In this document: piece by piece, positions 1 to 8,150 of the stretch | Layout: each line of letters opens with the position of its first letter | Position numbering within the stretch: the first letter of the stretch is position 1 | Assembly: GCF_003243465.1 (NCBI RefSeq) | Contig: NZ_QFQZ01000018.1 | Location: 3,332 to 67,331 of the forward strand | Length of the DNA stretch: 64,000 nucleotides | Direction of reading: 5' to 3' | Source of the DNA: Caulobacter segnis | GTDB lineage: Bacteria > Pseudomonadota > Alphaproteobacteria > Caulobacterales > Caulobacteraceae | The notes under the pieces: generated by a model | What the model saw: only the letters and a program-made list of their open reading frames with translations | Databases searched by the model: none | What the model was told of the DNA's origin: nothing | Made by a program: the position numbers and the translations under genes

Positions 1-371
1 TGCAGGTCGGCGACCGCAAGGGCGCCAAGTGGGGCCTGATCCTGACCATCCTGCTCGGCGTGCTGTTCACGACCATCCAGGTCTATGAGTACAGCCACAT
101 CAACCACGAGCACCTGTTCTACTCGGAAGCCGCCGCCAATTCGGGCCTCTATGGCTCGACCTTCTTCCTGGCCACCGGCTTCCACGGCTTCCACGTGTTC
201 GTCGGCACGCTGTTCCTGATCGTCTGCCTGATCCGCCTGATGAACGGCGCCTTCACGCCCAAGCAGCACTTCGGCTTCGAGGCGGCGGCTTGGTACTGGC
301 ACTTCGTGGACGTCGTCTGGCTGTTCCTGTTCGCCTTCATCTACGTGATCTTCGGGGCCTCGGCCCACTAG
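1..371 (+). CDS. ctaE: Cytochrome c oxidase subunit III, C-terminal part
   Basis: Only the last 122 residues are in the window; the reading frame is open from base 3 and the start lies upstream. Subunit III is an integral membrane subunit of the aa3-type haem-copper oxidase that stabilises the proton-pumping core. The visible part has several hydrophobic helices. It carries the family's conserved segments: the GSTFFLATGFHGFHVFVG helix near position 150-210 and the WYWHFVDVVWLFLF helix near 290-335. A DUF983 protein and SURF1 follow, both usual companions of cox operons, and a strong terminator follows the stop. Subunit III is certain by motif; the length of the missing part cannot be judged. 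Confidence 0.95.
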   Translation, partial: QVGDRKGAKWGLILTILLGVLFTTIQVYEYSHINHEHLFYSEAAANSGLYGSTFFLATGFHGFHVFVGTLFLIVCLIRLMNGAFTPKQHFGFEAAAWYWHFVDVVWLFLFAFIYVIFGASAH

Positions 372-388
372 ATCGGATACTCCGATGG

Positions 389-424
389 GGCCCGGAACGC
401 CGACCAGCGTTCCGGGCCTTTTTC
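389..424 (+). terminator. Rho-independent terminator after subunit III
   Basis: A perfect 12-bp stem (389-400 with 407-418) encloses a 6-nt loop and is followed directly by a run of six T. It sits 18 bp after the subunit III stop and 20 bp before the DUF983 start. It should end or attenuate the cox transcript before the next genes. Confidence 0.85.
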
Positions 425-443
425 GTTTCAGAGGCTTCGAGCC

Positions 444-806
444 ATGACCAAGACCAATCCCTACGCCGCCGGCGCGCGCGGCCTGTGCCCCCACTGCGGC
501 GAGGGCTATCTCTTTGACGGCTTCCTGAAGGTGGCGCCGACCTGCGAGGCGTGCGGCTTCGAGCTGGGCAAGTACGAGACCGGCGACGGCGCGGCGACCT
601 TCGTGATCCTGATCGCCGGGACGGTCTGCGCGTTCGGGGCGCTGTTCTCGATGTTCGCCTGGAACTGGCCGGTCTGGCTGCTGCTGGTCGTCTGGCTGCC
701 GGCCGTGTTCGTGATCACCCTGGGGCTGATGCGTCCGGCCAAGGGCCTGATGGTCGCCGCCCAGGTCGCGCAGAAGGCCTCGGAAGCCGGCCGCGACCAT
801 GTCTGA
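444..806 (+). CDS. DUF983 family membrane protein with zinc-ribbon
   Basis: A 120-residue protein whose N-terminal region has two CxxC pairs (CPHC at 15-18, CEAC at 34-37), typical of a small zinc ribbon. Two hydrophobic segments follow at about 53-75 and 78-97. This is the DUF983 layout. In alphaproteobacteria DUF983 genes commonly lie between the oxidase subunit III gene and SURF1, as here, which suggests a role in oxidase biogenesis; the molecular function is not established. The stop overlaps the SURF1 start by 8 nt, implying translational coupling. Confidence 0.85.
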   Translation: MTKTNPYAAGARGLCPHCGEGYLFDGFLKVAPTCEACGFELGKYETGDGAATFVILIAGTVCAFGALFSMFAWNWPVWLLLVVWLPAVFVITLGLMRPAKGLMVAAQVAQKASEAGRDHV

Positions 807-1485
807 TGTTTCGCCCAAGAAGGCCGGCTTTCCGGTCGGCCTGACGATCGCCACGGCGGTCGCGTTCGTGATCCTTTGTGGTCTGGGCGCCTGGCAGATC
901 CAGCGTCTGCACTGGAAGGAAGGCGTTCTCGCCCGCATCGAGGCCCTGAAGACCGCTCCGGCCATGCCGCTCGTCCAGGTCCTGACGGCCAAGGCCCGCC
1001 CCGAGGACCTCGCCTGGACCCGGGTCAGCGTCGATTGCGGTGACGTGGCGGGCGAGCCCTTGCCCTTGGTCTACGGCGTCCGCGAGGGCGACGTGGTCTG
1101 GCGGGCCCAGGCGCCGTGCGCGGTGCTGGCCGGCCCCTACAACATGATCCTGGTCGACCGAGGCCTGGTCCCGGCCCTGAACGGCCAGGTCGCCCCGCCG
1201 CCGCGTTCGTTCGATCCGCCTCGCCGCGTGGTCGGCGTGCTCATTCCGGTCCGCCAACTCGGCGGCGATCGCGCCAAGGTCCTGGAGCGCTTCCCCGGCC
1301 GCAAGCCCGCGCCCCTGGTGCTGATGGCCGAGACCGAGACCCCCGCTCCTGCCGGAATCACGCCCGCGCCGCTTCCGGCAGAAATTTCCAATCGTCACCT
1401 CGAATACGCGCTGACGTGGTTTGGTCTTGCCGTGACCCTGCTGTTTATCTATGCCGCCATGCTCTGGCGGAGAGTGAGACCCTGA
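799..1485 (+). CDS. SURF1 family cytochrome oxidase assembly protein
   Basis: A 228-residue protein with one hydrophobic helix near residues 14-33, another near 205-224 and a soluble domain between them, the classic SURF1 topology. It starts with GLGAWQIQRLHWKEG, close to the family signature (GxWQxxRxxWK). SURF1 proteins help insert haem a during assembly of aa3 cytochrome oxidase. The position behind subunit III and DUF983 supports this. The ATG at 799 lies inside the end of DUF983, and its stop shares the sequence TGATG with the threonine synthase start. Confidence 0.93.
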   Translation: MSDVSPKKAGFPVGLTIATAVAFVILCGLGAWQIQRLHWKEGVLARIEALKTAPAMPLVQVLTAKARPEDLAWTRVSVDCGDVAGEPLPLVYGVREGDVVWRAQAPCAVLAGPYNMILVDRGLVPALNGQVAPPPRSFDPPRRVVGVLIPVRQLGGDRAKVLERFPGRKPAPLVLMAETETPAPAGITPAPLPAEISNRHLEYALTWFGLAVTLLFIYAAMLWRRVRP

Positions 1486-2882
1486 TGCGTTACGTGTCGA
1501 CCCGCGGGCAGTCCGCGCCCATTGGCTTCCTGGATGCGGTGCTGGCCGGCCTGGCCCCCGACGGCGGCCTCTACGTGCCGTCCGAGTGGCCGAGCTTCCG
1601 CTCGTCCGAGATCGCGGCCTTCGCCGGCAAGACCTACGCCGAGGTCGCCGCCGCCGTGGTCGGCAAGTTCGTCGGCGACGACATCCCCAAGGACGACCTG
1701 GCCCAGATGTGCGAGGAGGCCTACGCCACCTTCGCCCACACCGCCGTCGTTCCCTTGAAGCAGCTGGGCCCCAACCGCTTCCTGCTGGAGCTGTTCCACG
1801 GCCCGACCCTGGCCTTCAAGGACGTCGCCATGCAGCTGCTGGGCCGTCTCTACGACTATGTGCTCGAGCGCCAGTCGCGGAAGATGACCATCATCTGCGC
1901 CACCTCGGGCGACACCGGCGGCGCGGCCGTGGAGGCCTTCCGAGGCCGCAAGAACGCCCGCATCGTCGCGCTCTTCCCCGAAGGCCGGATCAGCGAAGTG
2001 CAGCGCCGCTTCATGACCACGGCCGCCGACGCCAATGTCGCCTGCATCTCGGTGCTGGGCTCGTTCGATGACTGCCAGCACATCGTCAAACAGGCCTTCC
2101 AGGACGACCAGTTCCGCCACGGCGTCGACCTGTCCGGCGTCAACTCGATCAACTGGGCCCGGATCGCGGCCCAGAGCGTCTACTACTTCACCGCCGCCGT
2201 GGCCCTGGGCGCGCCAGCCCGTGAAGTCGCGTTCGTGGTGCCGACCGGCAATTTCGGCGACGCCTACGCCGCCTTCGTCGCCAAGAAGCTGGGCCTGCCG
2301 GTCCACTCGATCACGGCGGCGACCAACTCCAACGACATCCTGGCCCGCGCCTTCGAGACCGGCCGCTACGCGCGCGGCGCGGTGGCCGCGACCCAGAGCC
2401 CGGCCATGGACATCCAGGTCGCCAGCAATTTCGAGCGCCTCTATTTCGAAGCCGTCCGCCGCGACGCCGTCGAGACCGAGCGCGCCTTCCGCGCCTTCGC
2501 CGACACCGGCCTCCTGGACATTCCGCCGGCCGCCCAGGCCTGGATGAAAGAGCTGTTCCGCGGCGCGTCGGTCAGCGAGGCCGACACCGCCAAGACCATG
2601 CTCTCGACGCTGAACGAGACCGGTGAGATCGTCGATCCGCACACCGCCGTCGGCCTCGCCGCCGCGCGGGGTGTCGATGTCCCGGCGTCGGTGCCCGTCG
2701 TGGTGCTGTCGACCGCCCACCCGGCCAAGTTCCCCGAAGCCGTCGAGGCCGCCACCGGCGTCCCGCCGGTCACGCCGCGCGCCACGCCGGATCTCTCCAA
2801 GAAACCGGAGAAGTTCGAGCGCCTGCCGGCCGACGGCGCGGCCGTGAAGGCGTTCGTCCGCACCTTCGCGGCGACGACCTGA
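1485..2882 (+). CDS. thrC: Threonine synthase
   Basis: A 465-residue PLP enzyme converting O-phosphohomoserine to threonine. The start is the ATG in the TGATG overlap with SURF1. It gives the normal N-terminus (MRYVSTRGQSAPIGF), whereas the open frame extending further upstream is only a shadow of SURF1. The PLP-binding lysine is K112 in the sequence HGPTLAFKDVAMQ, and the phosphate-binding loop SGDTGGAA follows about 40 residues later. Length and motifs fit the bacterial long-form threonine synthase. The homoserine kinase partner is at 35750-36703, so the pathway genes are split. Confidence 0.96.
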   Translation: MRYVSTRGQSAPIGFLDAVLAGLAPDGGLYVPSEWPSFRSSEIAAFAGKTYAEVAAAVVGKFVGDDIPKDDLAQMCEEAYATFAHTAVVPLKQLGPNRFLLELFHGPTLAFKDVAMQLLGRLYDYVLERQSRKMTIICATSGDTGGAAVEAFRGRKNARIVALFPEGRISEVQRRFMTTAADANVACISVLGSFDDCQHIVKQAFQDDQFRHGVDLSGVNSINWARIAAQSVYYFTAAVALGAPAREVAFVVPTGNFGDAYAAFVAKKLGLPVHSITAATNSNDILARAFETGRYARGAVAATQSPAMDIQVASNFERLYFEAVRRDAVETERAFRAFADTGLLDIPPAAQAWMKELFRGASVSEADTAKTMLSTLNETGEIVDPHTAVGLAAARGVDVPASVPVVVLSTAHPAKFPEAVEAATGVPPVTPRATPDLSKKPEKFERLPADGAAVKAFVRTFAATT

Positions 2883-2983
2883 CGGCGATCCGCGCCGCGC
2901 AGTGGTCGCGGGGGCGTTTAGCGACTATATGCAGCGCCCCCTTCCTCTCCCCCGTTTTTCGGGGGAGGCGTAAAAAGAGCTGA

Positions 2984-4252
2984 ATGACCGCCACTCTCCG
3001 CACCCTGAAGAACGGCGTCCGCGTCGTCTGTGATCCGATGCCGGGCCTCGAAACCCTGGCGCTCAGCGTCGTCGCCGGCCGCGGCGCGGCCTACGAGGAT
3101 CCCGCGCGGTCGGGCTGGTCGCATCTGCTGGAGCACATGGTGTTCAAGGGCGCGGGCCAGCGCTCGGCCCGCGACATCGTCGAGGTGATCGAAAGCGCCG
3201 GCGGCTCGATCAACGCCGCCACCGGCTATGAACGCACCAGCTTCCAGGTCCGGGCGCTGCGCGGCGGGCTCGATCTGGGCATGGACGTGATCGCCGACCT
3301 CGTGCGGCGGCCGACGCTGGACCCCGCCGACCTCGCCCGCGAGAAGCAGGTGGTGGCGCAGGAGATCGCCGAGGCGGCCGACGCCCCCGACGATTACGTC
3401 TTCGACCTGATCCAGAAGGCCAGCTGGGGCGACCATCCGGTGGGCCGTCCGATCCTGGGGAGCGACCAGACGGTCGAGGCCGCCACCGTCGAGGCCCTGT
3501 CTGACTGGCGCGCCGCGCTCTACGCCGCCGATCGCCTGGTCGTCAGCGCCACGGGCGCGGTCGAGGAGGCCGAGCTGATGGCCGCCGCCGAGCGGGCCTT
3601 CGGCGACCTGCCGGCGGCGCCCGGTGCGGCGGTCCCGGAGGCGGCCGAATTCATCGGCGGTCCGGAGGCCGAGGCCCGCAAGCTGGAGCAGAGCCACCTC
3701 GTTTTCATGCTGCCCGCCTGCGGCTCGCGCGACGCGGACTACTTCGCCCTGCGCATCTTCGCCGAGGTGCTGGGCGGGGGCATGTCTTCGCGCCTGTTCC
3801 AGGAAGCCCGTGAAAAGCGCGGCCTCGCCTACAATATCGACGCCTATGCCGACACCTACGCCGACCATGGCGCCCTGGGCGTCTACGCAGGCTGCGCGGC
3901 CTCCGACGCCGTCGAGACCGCCAAGGTCTGCGCGGCCGAGGTCGCCAAGCTGGTCGAGCATATCGACGACGCCGAGCTGGCCCGCGCCAAGGCCCAGCTG
4001 AAGGCCCACATGTTCATGGCCCGCGAGCAGCCGCTGTCGCGCGCCGAGCAGGGGGCGGGGCAGGTGCTGCTGTTCGATCGCCTCTACGCGCCGCGCGCGC
4101 TGGCCGCCGAGGTCGACGCGGTGACCGCCGAGGACGTGGCCCGACTGGGCCGCCGGCTGGTGGCGGGGCGGGCCGCGTCGGCGGTGCTGGGCGCCAAGGG
4201 CTCGCTGAAGGCCGGCGAGGCGTTCGGCAAGACACTGTTCTCGGCCGCCTGA
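2984..4252 (+). CDS. M16 family zinc metallopeptidase (processing-peptidase-like)
   Basis: A 422-residue single-chain M16 peptidase. The inverted zinc motif HxxEH is seen as HLLEHMVFKG (H47, E50, H51), and the downstream third-ligand region VVAQEIAEAADAPDDYVFDLI is present. This form resembles the mitochondrial processing peptidase beta subunit and alphaproteobacterial homologues (PqqL/YmxG-like). It is predicted to be soluble, with no signal peptide. It probably degrades peptides; the substrate is unknown. The next gene begins 14 nt downstream. Confidence 0.93.
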   Translation: MTATLRTLKNGVRVVCDPMPGLETLALSVVAGRGAAYEDPARSGWSHLLEHMVFKGAGQRSARDIVEVIESAGGSINAATGYERTSFQVRALRGGLDLGMDVIADLVRRPTLDPADLAREKQVVAQEIAEAADAPDDYVFDLIQKASWGDHPVGRPILGSDQTVEAATVEALSDWRAALYAADRLVVSATGAVEEAELMAAAERAFGDLPAAPGAAVPEAAEFIGGPEAEARKLEQSHLVFMLPACGSRDADYFALRIFAEVLGGGMSSRLFQEAREKRGLAYNIDAYADTYADHGALGVYAGCAASDAVETAKVCAAEVAKLVEHIDDAELARAKAQLKAHMFMAREQPLSRAEQGAGQVLLFDRLYAPRALAAEVDAVTAEDVARLGRRLVAGRAASAVLGAKGSLKAGEAFGKTLFSAA

Positions 4253-4266
4253 GTCGCAAGCGCACG

Positions 4267-4839
4267 ATGCTCCCCTCGTTTCTCAAGCCCCGCCCCTTTC
4301 TGCGGCTGCAGGGAAAGAGCGTCTATCTGCGGCCGCCGAAGCTCGCCGACTATCGCGCCTGGGCGGCGCTGCGGGGGCGTTCGCGGCCGTTCCTCGAGCC
4401 GTGGGAGCCGGTCTGGCCGGAACATGACCTGACCCGCGCCGCGTTCCGGGCGCGGCTGGCGGCCTATGCCCGCGAGATGGAGCAGGACGACGCCTATCCG
4501 TTCTTCGTCTTCCGGCGCGCCGACGACGCCCTGGTCGGCGGCGTGCGGCTTTTCCATGTGCGACGTGGCGTCGCCCAGACCGGGACGATCGGCTACTGGG
4601 TCGGGCAGCCTTTCGCTCGCCAAGGCCACACGCGCGACGCCGTCGAGACCCTGATCCGCTTTGCCTTCAAGGGCTTGGGCCTCCACCGGCTGGAAGCCGC
4701 CTGCATGCCCGAAAACGCCCCGTCGGCCGCGCTGCTTCTCAAATGTGGCTTTTCCGAGGAAGGATATGCGCGGGGTTATTTGAAAATTAACGGCGATTGG
4801 CGAGATCATCGTCTGTTCGGCTTGGTGGCGCCTGAGTAA
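4267..4839 (+). CDS. GNAT family N-acetyltransferase (RimJ/RimL type)
   Basis: A 190-residue acetyltransferase of the RimJ/RimL kind. It has the ribosomal-protein acetyltransferase pattern: VYLRPPKLADYRAW near the N-terminus, the acetyl-CoA loop around GYWVGQPFARQGHTRDA (about 112-126) and LHRLEAACMPENAPSAALLLKCGF (about 138-162). It would transfer an acetyl group from acetyl-CoA to an amine, possibly the N-terminus of a ribosomal protein, but the substrate cannot be told from sequence. It lies 14 nt after the M16 gene and 34 nt before pdeA. Confidence 0.9.
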   Translation: MLPSFLKPRPFLRLQGKSVYLRPPKLADYRAWAALRGRSRPFLEPWEPVWPEHDLTRAAFRARLAAYAREMEQDDAYPFFVFRRADDALVGGVRLFHVRRGVAQTGTIGYWVGQPFARQGHTRDAVETLIRFAFKGLGLHRLEAACMPENAPSAALLLKCGFSEEGYARGYLKINGDWRDHRLFGLVAPE

Positions 4840-4873
4840 GTAGGGGCGGCGCGGCCGACACTGTGGGACGGGT

Positions 4874-6541
4874 ATGTCTTTTCGGCCAGGCGAGCGACGA
4901 ATCTGGGATACGACCGCGACGCTCGAGGCGTTGGGCGGAGCCGACGTCGCGCTCTGGATCTGGGAGCCGGACGCCGACCGCCTGCGCCTGAACGGCGCGG
5001 CGCGCGCGCTGGGCCTTGGCCCCCTGGCCCCCGAATGTTCGTCCGCGGCGTTCCGCGCCCTGGCCCTGCCGCAGGACCGCGCCCAGGCCGAGGAAGTTCT
5101 CAAGGTTCGCGAGCCGGGCCAACCGGTGGTGGCCCGCTTCCGTGTCCGGGGCGGCGAGGTCTGCCTGTGGCGCGGGGTCTGGCTGGAAGAGGGCGTGCGC
5201 GCCGCCGGCGTCGTCGCGGCTGAAACCAAGTTCGCGGGCTCCGAGCGTTGCGATCTGACCGGGCTGCTCGACCGCCGCGGCTTCATCGCCCGCGCCCGCG
5301 AGCGCCTGGCCGAGCCGGGCGCGCATGAGCTGGTCGTGGCGGACCTCGATCGCCTGCGCCGGCTCAACGAGGCGCTGGGCCACGATCGCGCGGATCTGGT
5401 GCTGGCCGCGCTGGGCTCGCGGCTCGCGGCCGCCTTCCCCGCCGACTCCATTCTTGGCCGGATCGGCGAGGACGAGTTCGCCGTGCTGTGCCGGCCCGAT
5501 GGCTACCAGCCCGCGGAGATGCTGCGCGAGGCGCTGGAGCAACCCCTGCGGATCGCCGGCTTCGACATTCACCCCACCCTTTCCGTCGGCGGCGTGTCGG
5601 CCGAAGGCGGGCTTGAGGCGCCGCATCCCGTCGAACTGCTGCGTCGCGCCGAACTGGCCGTCGAGGCGGCGGGATCGGCGGGGCGGGGCGGGGCGGCGGC
5701 GTACGGCCGCGCCATGGAGACCGACGGCCTGTCGCGCCTGGCGCTGGAGGCCGACCTGCGCGGCGCGATCGGGCGCGGCGAGATCCGGCCCTACTTCCAA
5801 CCCGTCGTGCGCCTGTCCACCGGCGCGCTGTCCGGCTTCGAAGCCCTCGCCCGCTGGATCCACCCGCGCCGGGGCATGCTGCCGCCCGACGAGTTCCTGC
5901 CCCTGATCGAGGAGATGGGGCTGATGAGCGAGCTGGGCGCGCACATGATGCACGCGGCGGCGCGCCAGCTGTCGGTCTGGCGCGACTGCCACCCGGCGAT
6001 GAGCGCCATGACCGTCAGCGTCAACCTGTCGACGGGCGAGATCGACCGACCCGGCCTGGTGGACGACGTCGCCCAGACCCTGCGCGAGAACAACCTGCCG
6101 CGCGGGGCCCTGAAGCTGGAAGTGACGGAAAGCGACATCATGCGCGACCCGGAGCGCGCCGCCGTGATCCTTCGCACCCTGCGCGACGCCGGGGCGGGCC
6201 TGGCGCTCGACGACTTCGGCACGGGCTTCTCGTCGCTGTCGTACCTGACGCGCCTGCCGTTCGACACGCTGAAGATCGACCGCTACTTCGTCCGCACCAT
6301 GGGGACCAACGCCGGCTCGGCCAAGATCGTCCGGTCGGTCGTCAAGCTGGGCCAGGATCTCGACCTGGAAGTCGTCGCCGAGGGCGTGGAGAACGCCCAG
6401 ATGGCCCGCGCGCTGCAGGACCTGGGCTGTGACTACGGCCAGGGCTTCGGCTATGCGCCGGCCCTCTCGCCGCAAGAGGCCGAAGTCTACCTCAACGAAG
6501 CCTATGTCGACGGCGCCGCGCCGGTGAAGGCGCGGGGATAA
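4874..6541 (+). CDS. pdeA: GEDEF-EAL cyclic di-GMP phosphodiesterase, PdeA-like
   Basis: A 555-residue protein with an N-terminal PAS-like sensory region (about 10-115), a GGDEF domain whose active-site motif is GEDEF (198-202), and an EAL domain starting at E323-A324-L325 and including LDDFGTGFSSL. The degenerate GGDEF motif with an intact EAL is the arrangement of Caulobacter PdeA. In that protein the GEDEF domain binds GTP and activates hydrolysis of c-di-GMP to pGpG, and the protein is removed by ClpXP during the swarmer-to-stalked transition. Length (about 557 in the known protein) and neighbourhood agree. The symbol rests on recalled family knowledge, not a database match. Confidence 0.88.
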   Translation: MSFRPGERRIWDTTATLEALGGADVALWIWEPDADRLRLNGAARALGLGPLAPECSSAAFRALALPQDRAQAEEVLKVREPGQPVVARFRVRGGEVCLWRGVWLEEGVRAAGVVAAETKFAGSERCDLTGLLDRRGFIARARERLAEPGAHELVVADLDRLRRLNEALGHDRADLVLAALGSRLAAAFPADSILGRIGEDEFAVLCRPDGYQPAEMLREALEQPLRIAGFDIHPTLSVGGVSAEGGLEAPHPVELLRRAELAVEAAGSAGRGGAAAYGRAMETDGLSRLALEADLRGAIGRGEIRPYFQPVVRLSTGALSGFEALARWIHPRRGMLPPDEFLPLIEEMGLMSELGAHMMHAAARQLSVWRDCHPAMSAMTVSVNLSTGEIDRPGLVDDVAQTLRENNLPRGALKLEVTESDIMRDPERAAVILRTLRDAGAGLALDDFGTGFSSLSYLTRLPFDTLKIDRYFVRTMGTNAGSAKIVRSVVKLGQDLDLEVVAEGVENAQMARALQDLGCDYGQGFGYAPALSPQEAEVYLNEAYVDGAAPVKARG

Positions 6542-6547
6542 GCAGCT

Positions 6548-6692
6548 TTCCTCCCCCTCCTGGGGGAGGTGGCCCGGAGGGCCGGAGGGGGTAACTCAGC
6601 CCAGGCCAGCGAAGCCCCCTCAGTCGCGGAGTTTATCCTCGGGCCGACCTGCGGTCGGTCCCGGGGGCGACAGCTCCCCCAGAGGGGGAGCA
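6548..6692. repeat. Intergenic palindromic repeat element
   Basis: The gap between pdeA and the convergent yqgE is filled by G/C-rich hairpins. One is a stem around 6550-6569 with arms of C5 and G5, then GGCCC/GGGCC at 6571-6583. A matching C5/G5 hairpin closes the element at 6673-6691. This has the look of a REP-like dispersed intergenic element of Caulobacter genomes and probably also ends both convergent transcripts. Copy number elsewhere cannot be seen from this window. Confidence 0.6.
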
Positions 6693-6702
6693 GACTTACT
6701 CC

Positions 6703-7290
6703 CTAAGCCCGTCCGGCCGTCGCCGACAGGTGGTCGGCGCTGATCCCCAGCTTGGCGAGGGCTCGCGTCCATTTCTGCTCGTGGTCCTCGCCAAACAGCA
6801 GGCCCTCGTCGGCGTCGCAGATCAGCCAGACATTGTCTCGCAGTTCCTGCTCGAGCTGGCCAGGTCCCCAGCCGGCGTAGCCCAGCGCCAGCATCGCCTT
6901 GCGCGGGCGGCGCATGGGGCTGGCCATGGCGTCCAGCACGTCGCGGGTCGCGGTCAGGCCCACGCCCTCGGCGACGGGCAGGGTCGAGTCCGGCGAGTGG
7001 AAGTCGTCGGTATGAAGGACGAAGCCCCGCTCCCGCTCGATCGGGCCGCCCAGCAGGACCAGATCGCGCGGCGCCTGGATGTCAGACGCGATCCCCAGCC
7101 GCTCAAGCAAAGCATGGACGGTCAGGCCCTCGACAGGACGATTGACCGCCAGGCCCATGGCCTGCTCCTCGTCGTGGCCGCACAGATAGAGCACGGTCCG
7201 CTCGAAGCGCGGATCCTCGATGCCCGGCATCGCCACCAGGAGCCGGCCGGTCAGGAACTCGCCCTCGTCGTCATCGATCAAGCTGGCCAT
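6703..7290 (-). CDS. YqgE/AlgH family protein
   Basis: A 195-residue protein. The chosen start gives MASLIDDDEGEFLTGRLLVAMPGI, which is the usual family N-terminus; a longer open frame up to 7431 runs into the peroxiredoxin promoter region and is not conserved-looking. Family features visible are LLVAMPGIEDPRFERTVLYLCGH and the GLAVNRP segment. YqgE/AlgH proteins are cytoplasmic and of unclear function; in Pseudomonas AlgH was linked to alginate regulation. The gene is convergent with pdeA and divergent from the peroxiredoxin. Confidence 0.92.
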   Translation of the reverse strand: MASLIDDDEGEFLTGRLLVAMPGIEDPRFERTVLYLCGHDEEQAMGLAVNRPVEGLTVHALLERLGIASDIQAPRDLVLLGGPIERERGFVLHTDDFHSPDSTLPVAEGVGLTATRDVLDAMASPMRRPRKAMLALGYAGWGPGQLEQELRDNVWLICDADEGLLFGEDHEQKWTRALAKLGISADHLSATAGRA

Positions 7291-7436
7291 GGGGGGAGCA
7301 TTGGCCCTCCGCGTGACGCTTTCAAGTCCGCCGCCGCAGAAACCGCCTGGCGCGGCGCCGTCAAACCGTCGCTTGGCGGCGGCGCGCCGGGGGGATATCT
7401 CCAGGCCTTCCATCCCACACCAGAGGAACACGGCCC

Positions 7437-7919
7437 ATGACGATCAAGGTTGGCGACACGCTCCCGGCGGCGACTTTCATGACCAGCACGGCCGAAGGGC
7501 CGGCGCCGATCAGCACCGACGACATCTTCAAGGGCAAGACCGTGGCGCTGTTCGCCGTGCCGGGCGCCTTCACCCCGACCTGCTCGGCCAAGCACCTGCC
7601 GGGCTTCAAGGACCACGCGGCCGACCTGAAGGCCAAGGGCGTGGATGCGATCGCCTGCGTCTCGGTCAACGACGTCTTTGTGATGAAGGCCTGGGGCAAG
7701 GACCAGGGCATCGACGGGGAGGTGCTGCTGCTGGCTGACGGCAACGGCGACTTCACCCGCGCCATCGGTCTCGACTTCGACGGCAGCAAGTTCGGCATGG
7801 GCGCGCGCTCGCAGCGCTATTCGCTGATCGCCAAGGACGGCGTCGTCACCCAGCTGAACGTCGAGGAAGCCGGCCAGTTCAAGGTCTCGTCGGCCGAGTA
7901 CCTGCTGGAGCAGCTGTAA
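7437..7919 (+). CDS. Peroxiredoxin (Prx5 / glutaredoxin-type subfamily)
   Basis: A 160-residue thiol peroxidase reducing hydroperoxides. The peroxidatic cysteine is C49 in the motif PGAFTPTCSAKH, typical of the Prx5 subfamily. The segment LLADGNGDFTRAIGL later in the chain is also diagnostic. There is no fused glutaredoxin domain. An AGAGGAAC ribosome-binding site precedes the ATG. A hairpin terminator follows at 7933-7980. The last 27 nt of this gene have a mutated second copy 1.4 kb downstream (9321-9347). Confidence 0.95.
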   Translation: MTIKVGDTLPAATFMTSTAEGPAPISTDDIFKGKTVALFAVPGAFTPTCSAKHLPGFKDHAADLKAKGVDAIACVSVNDVFVMKAWGKDQGIDGEVLLLADGNGDFTRAIGLDFDGSKFGMGARSQRYSLIAKDGVVTQLNVEEAGQFKVSSAEYLLEQL

Positions 7920-7932
7920 GCTTCGGTCCGAG

Positions 7933-7980
7933 CGTCGCCCTCGCGCCATGCGTGCGAGGGCGGACGCCGACTCCTTTTTT
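7933..7980 (+). terminator. Terminator of the peroxiredoxin gene
   Basis: A 12-bp stem (7933-7944 with 7954-7966, one bulged base) with a 9-nt loop is followed, after 8 nt, by six T at 7975-7980. It begins 13 bp after the peroxiredoxin stop. Confidence 0.65.
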
Positions 7981-8055
7981 GGTCGCCTGCCAGTTGAGGC
8001 TGGGCCATGCTGGCGCTGCGTGACCGTGCCGGCGCGCGTTTGCTGCGAAAAACGC

Positions 8056-8120
8056 TATCGCGATAATAAAAGTCCTGGACTCTCGTAACGCTCTCGCTTA
8101 GATAATTCCTTATCGCGATA
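8056..8120 (+). promoter_or_regulatory. Two TATCGCGATA operators flanking a probable promoter
   Basis: The perfect 10-bp palindrome TATCGCGATA occurs twice, at 8056-8065 and 8111-8120, 55 bp apart centre to centre. The second copy extends to TTATCGCGATAA. Between them is GCTTAGAT at 8096-8103, which resembles the Caulobacter housekeeping -10 element. The second palindrome ends 30 bp before the hydrolase start. This looks like a repressor site pair for a dimeric regulator; no candidate regulator gene is adjacent. Confidence 0.6.
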
Positions 8121-8150
8121 ATCGTTGTCGCAAGATCAATGAGGATGATC

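Noticed and set aside
4787..6475. Minus-strand frame of 562 codons opposite pdeA
   Set aside because: It covers the GEDEF-EAL gene on the other strand; its residues are Arg/Ala/Gly-rich as expected for a GC shadow.
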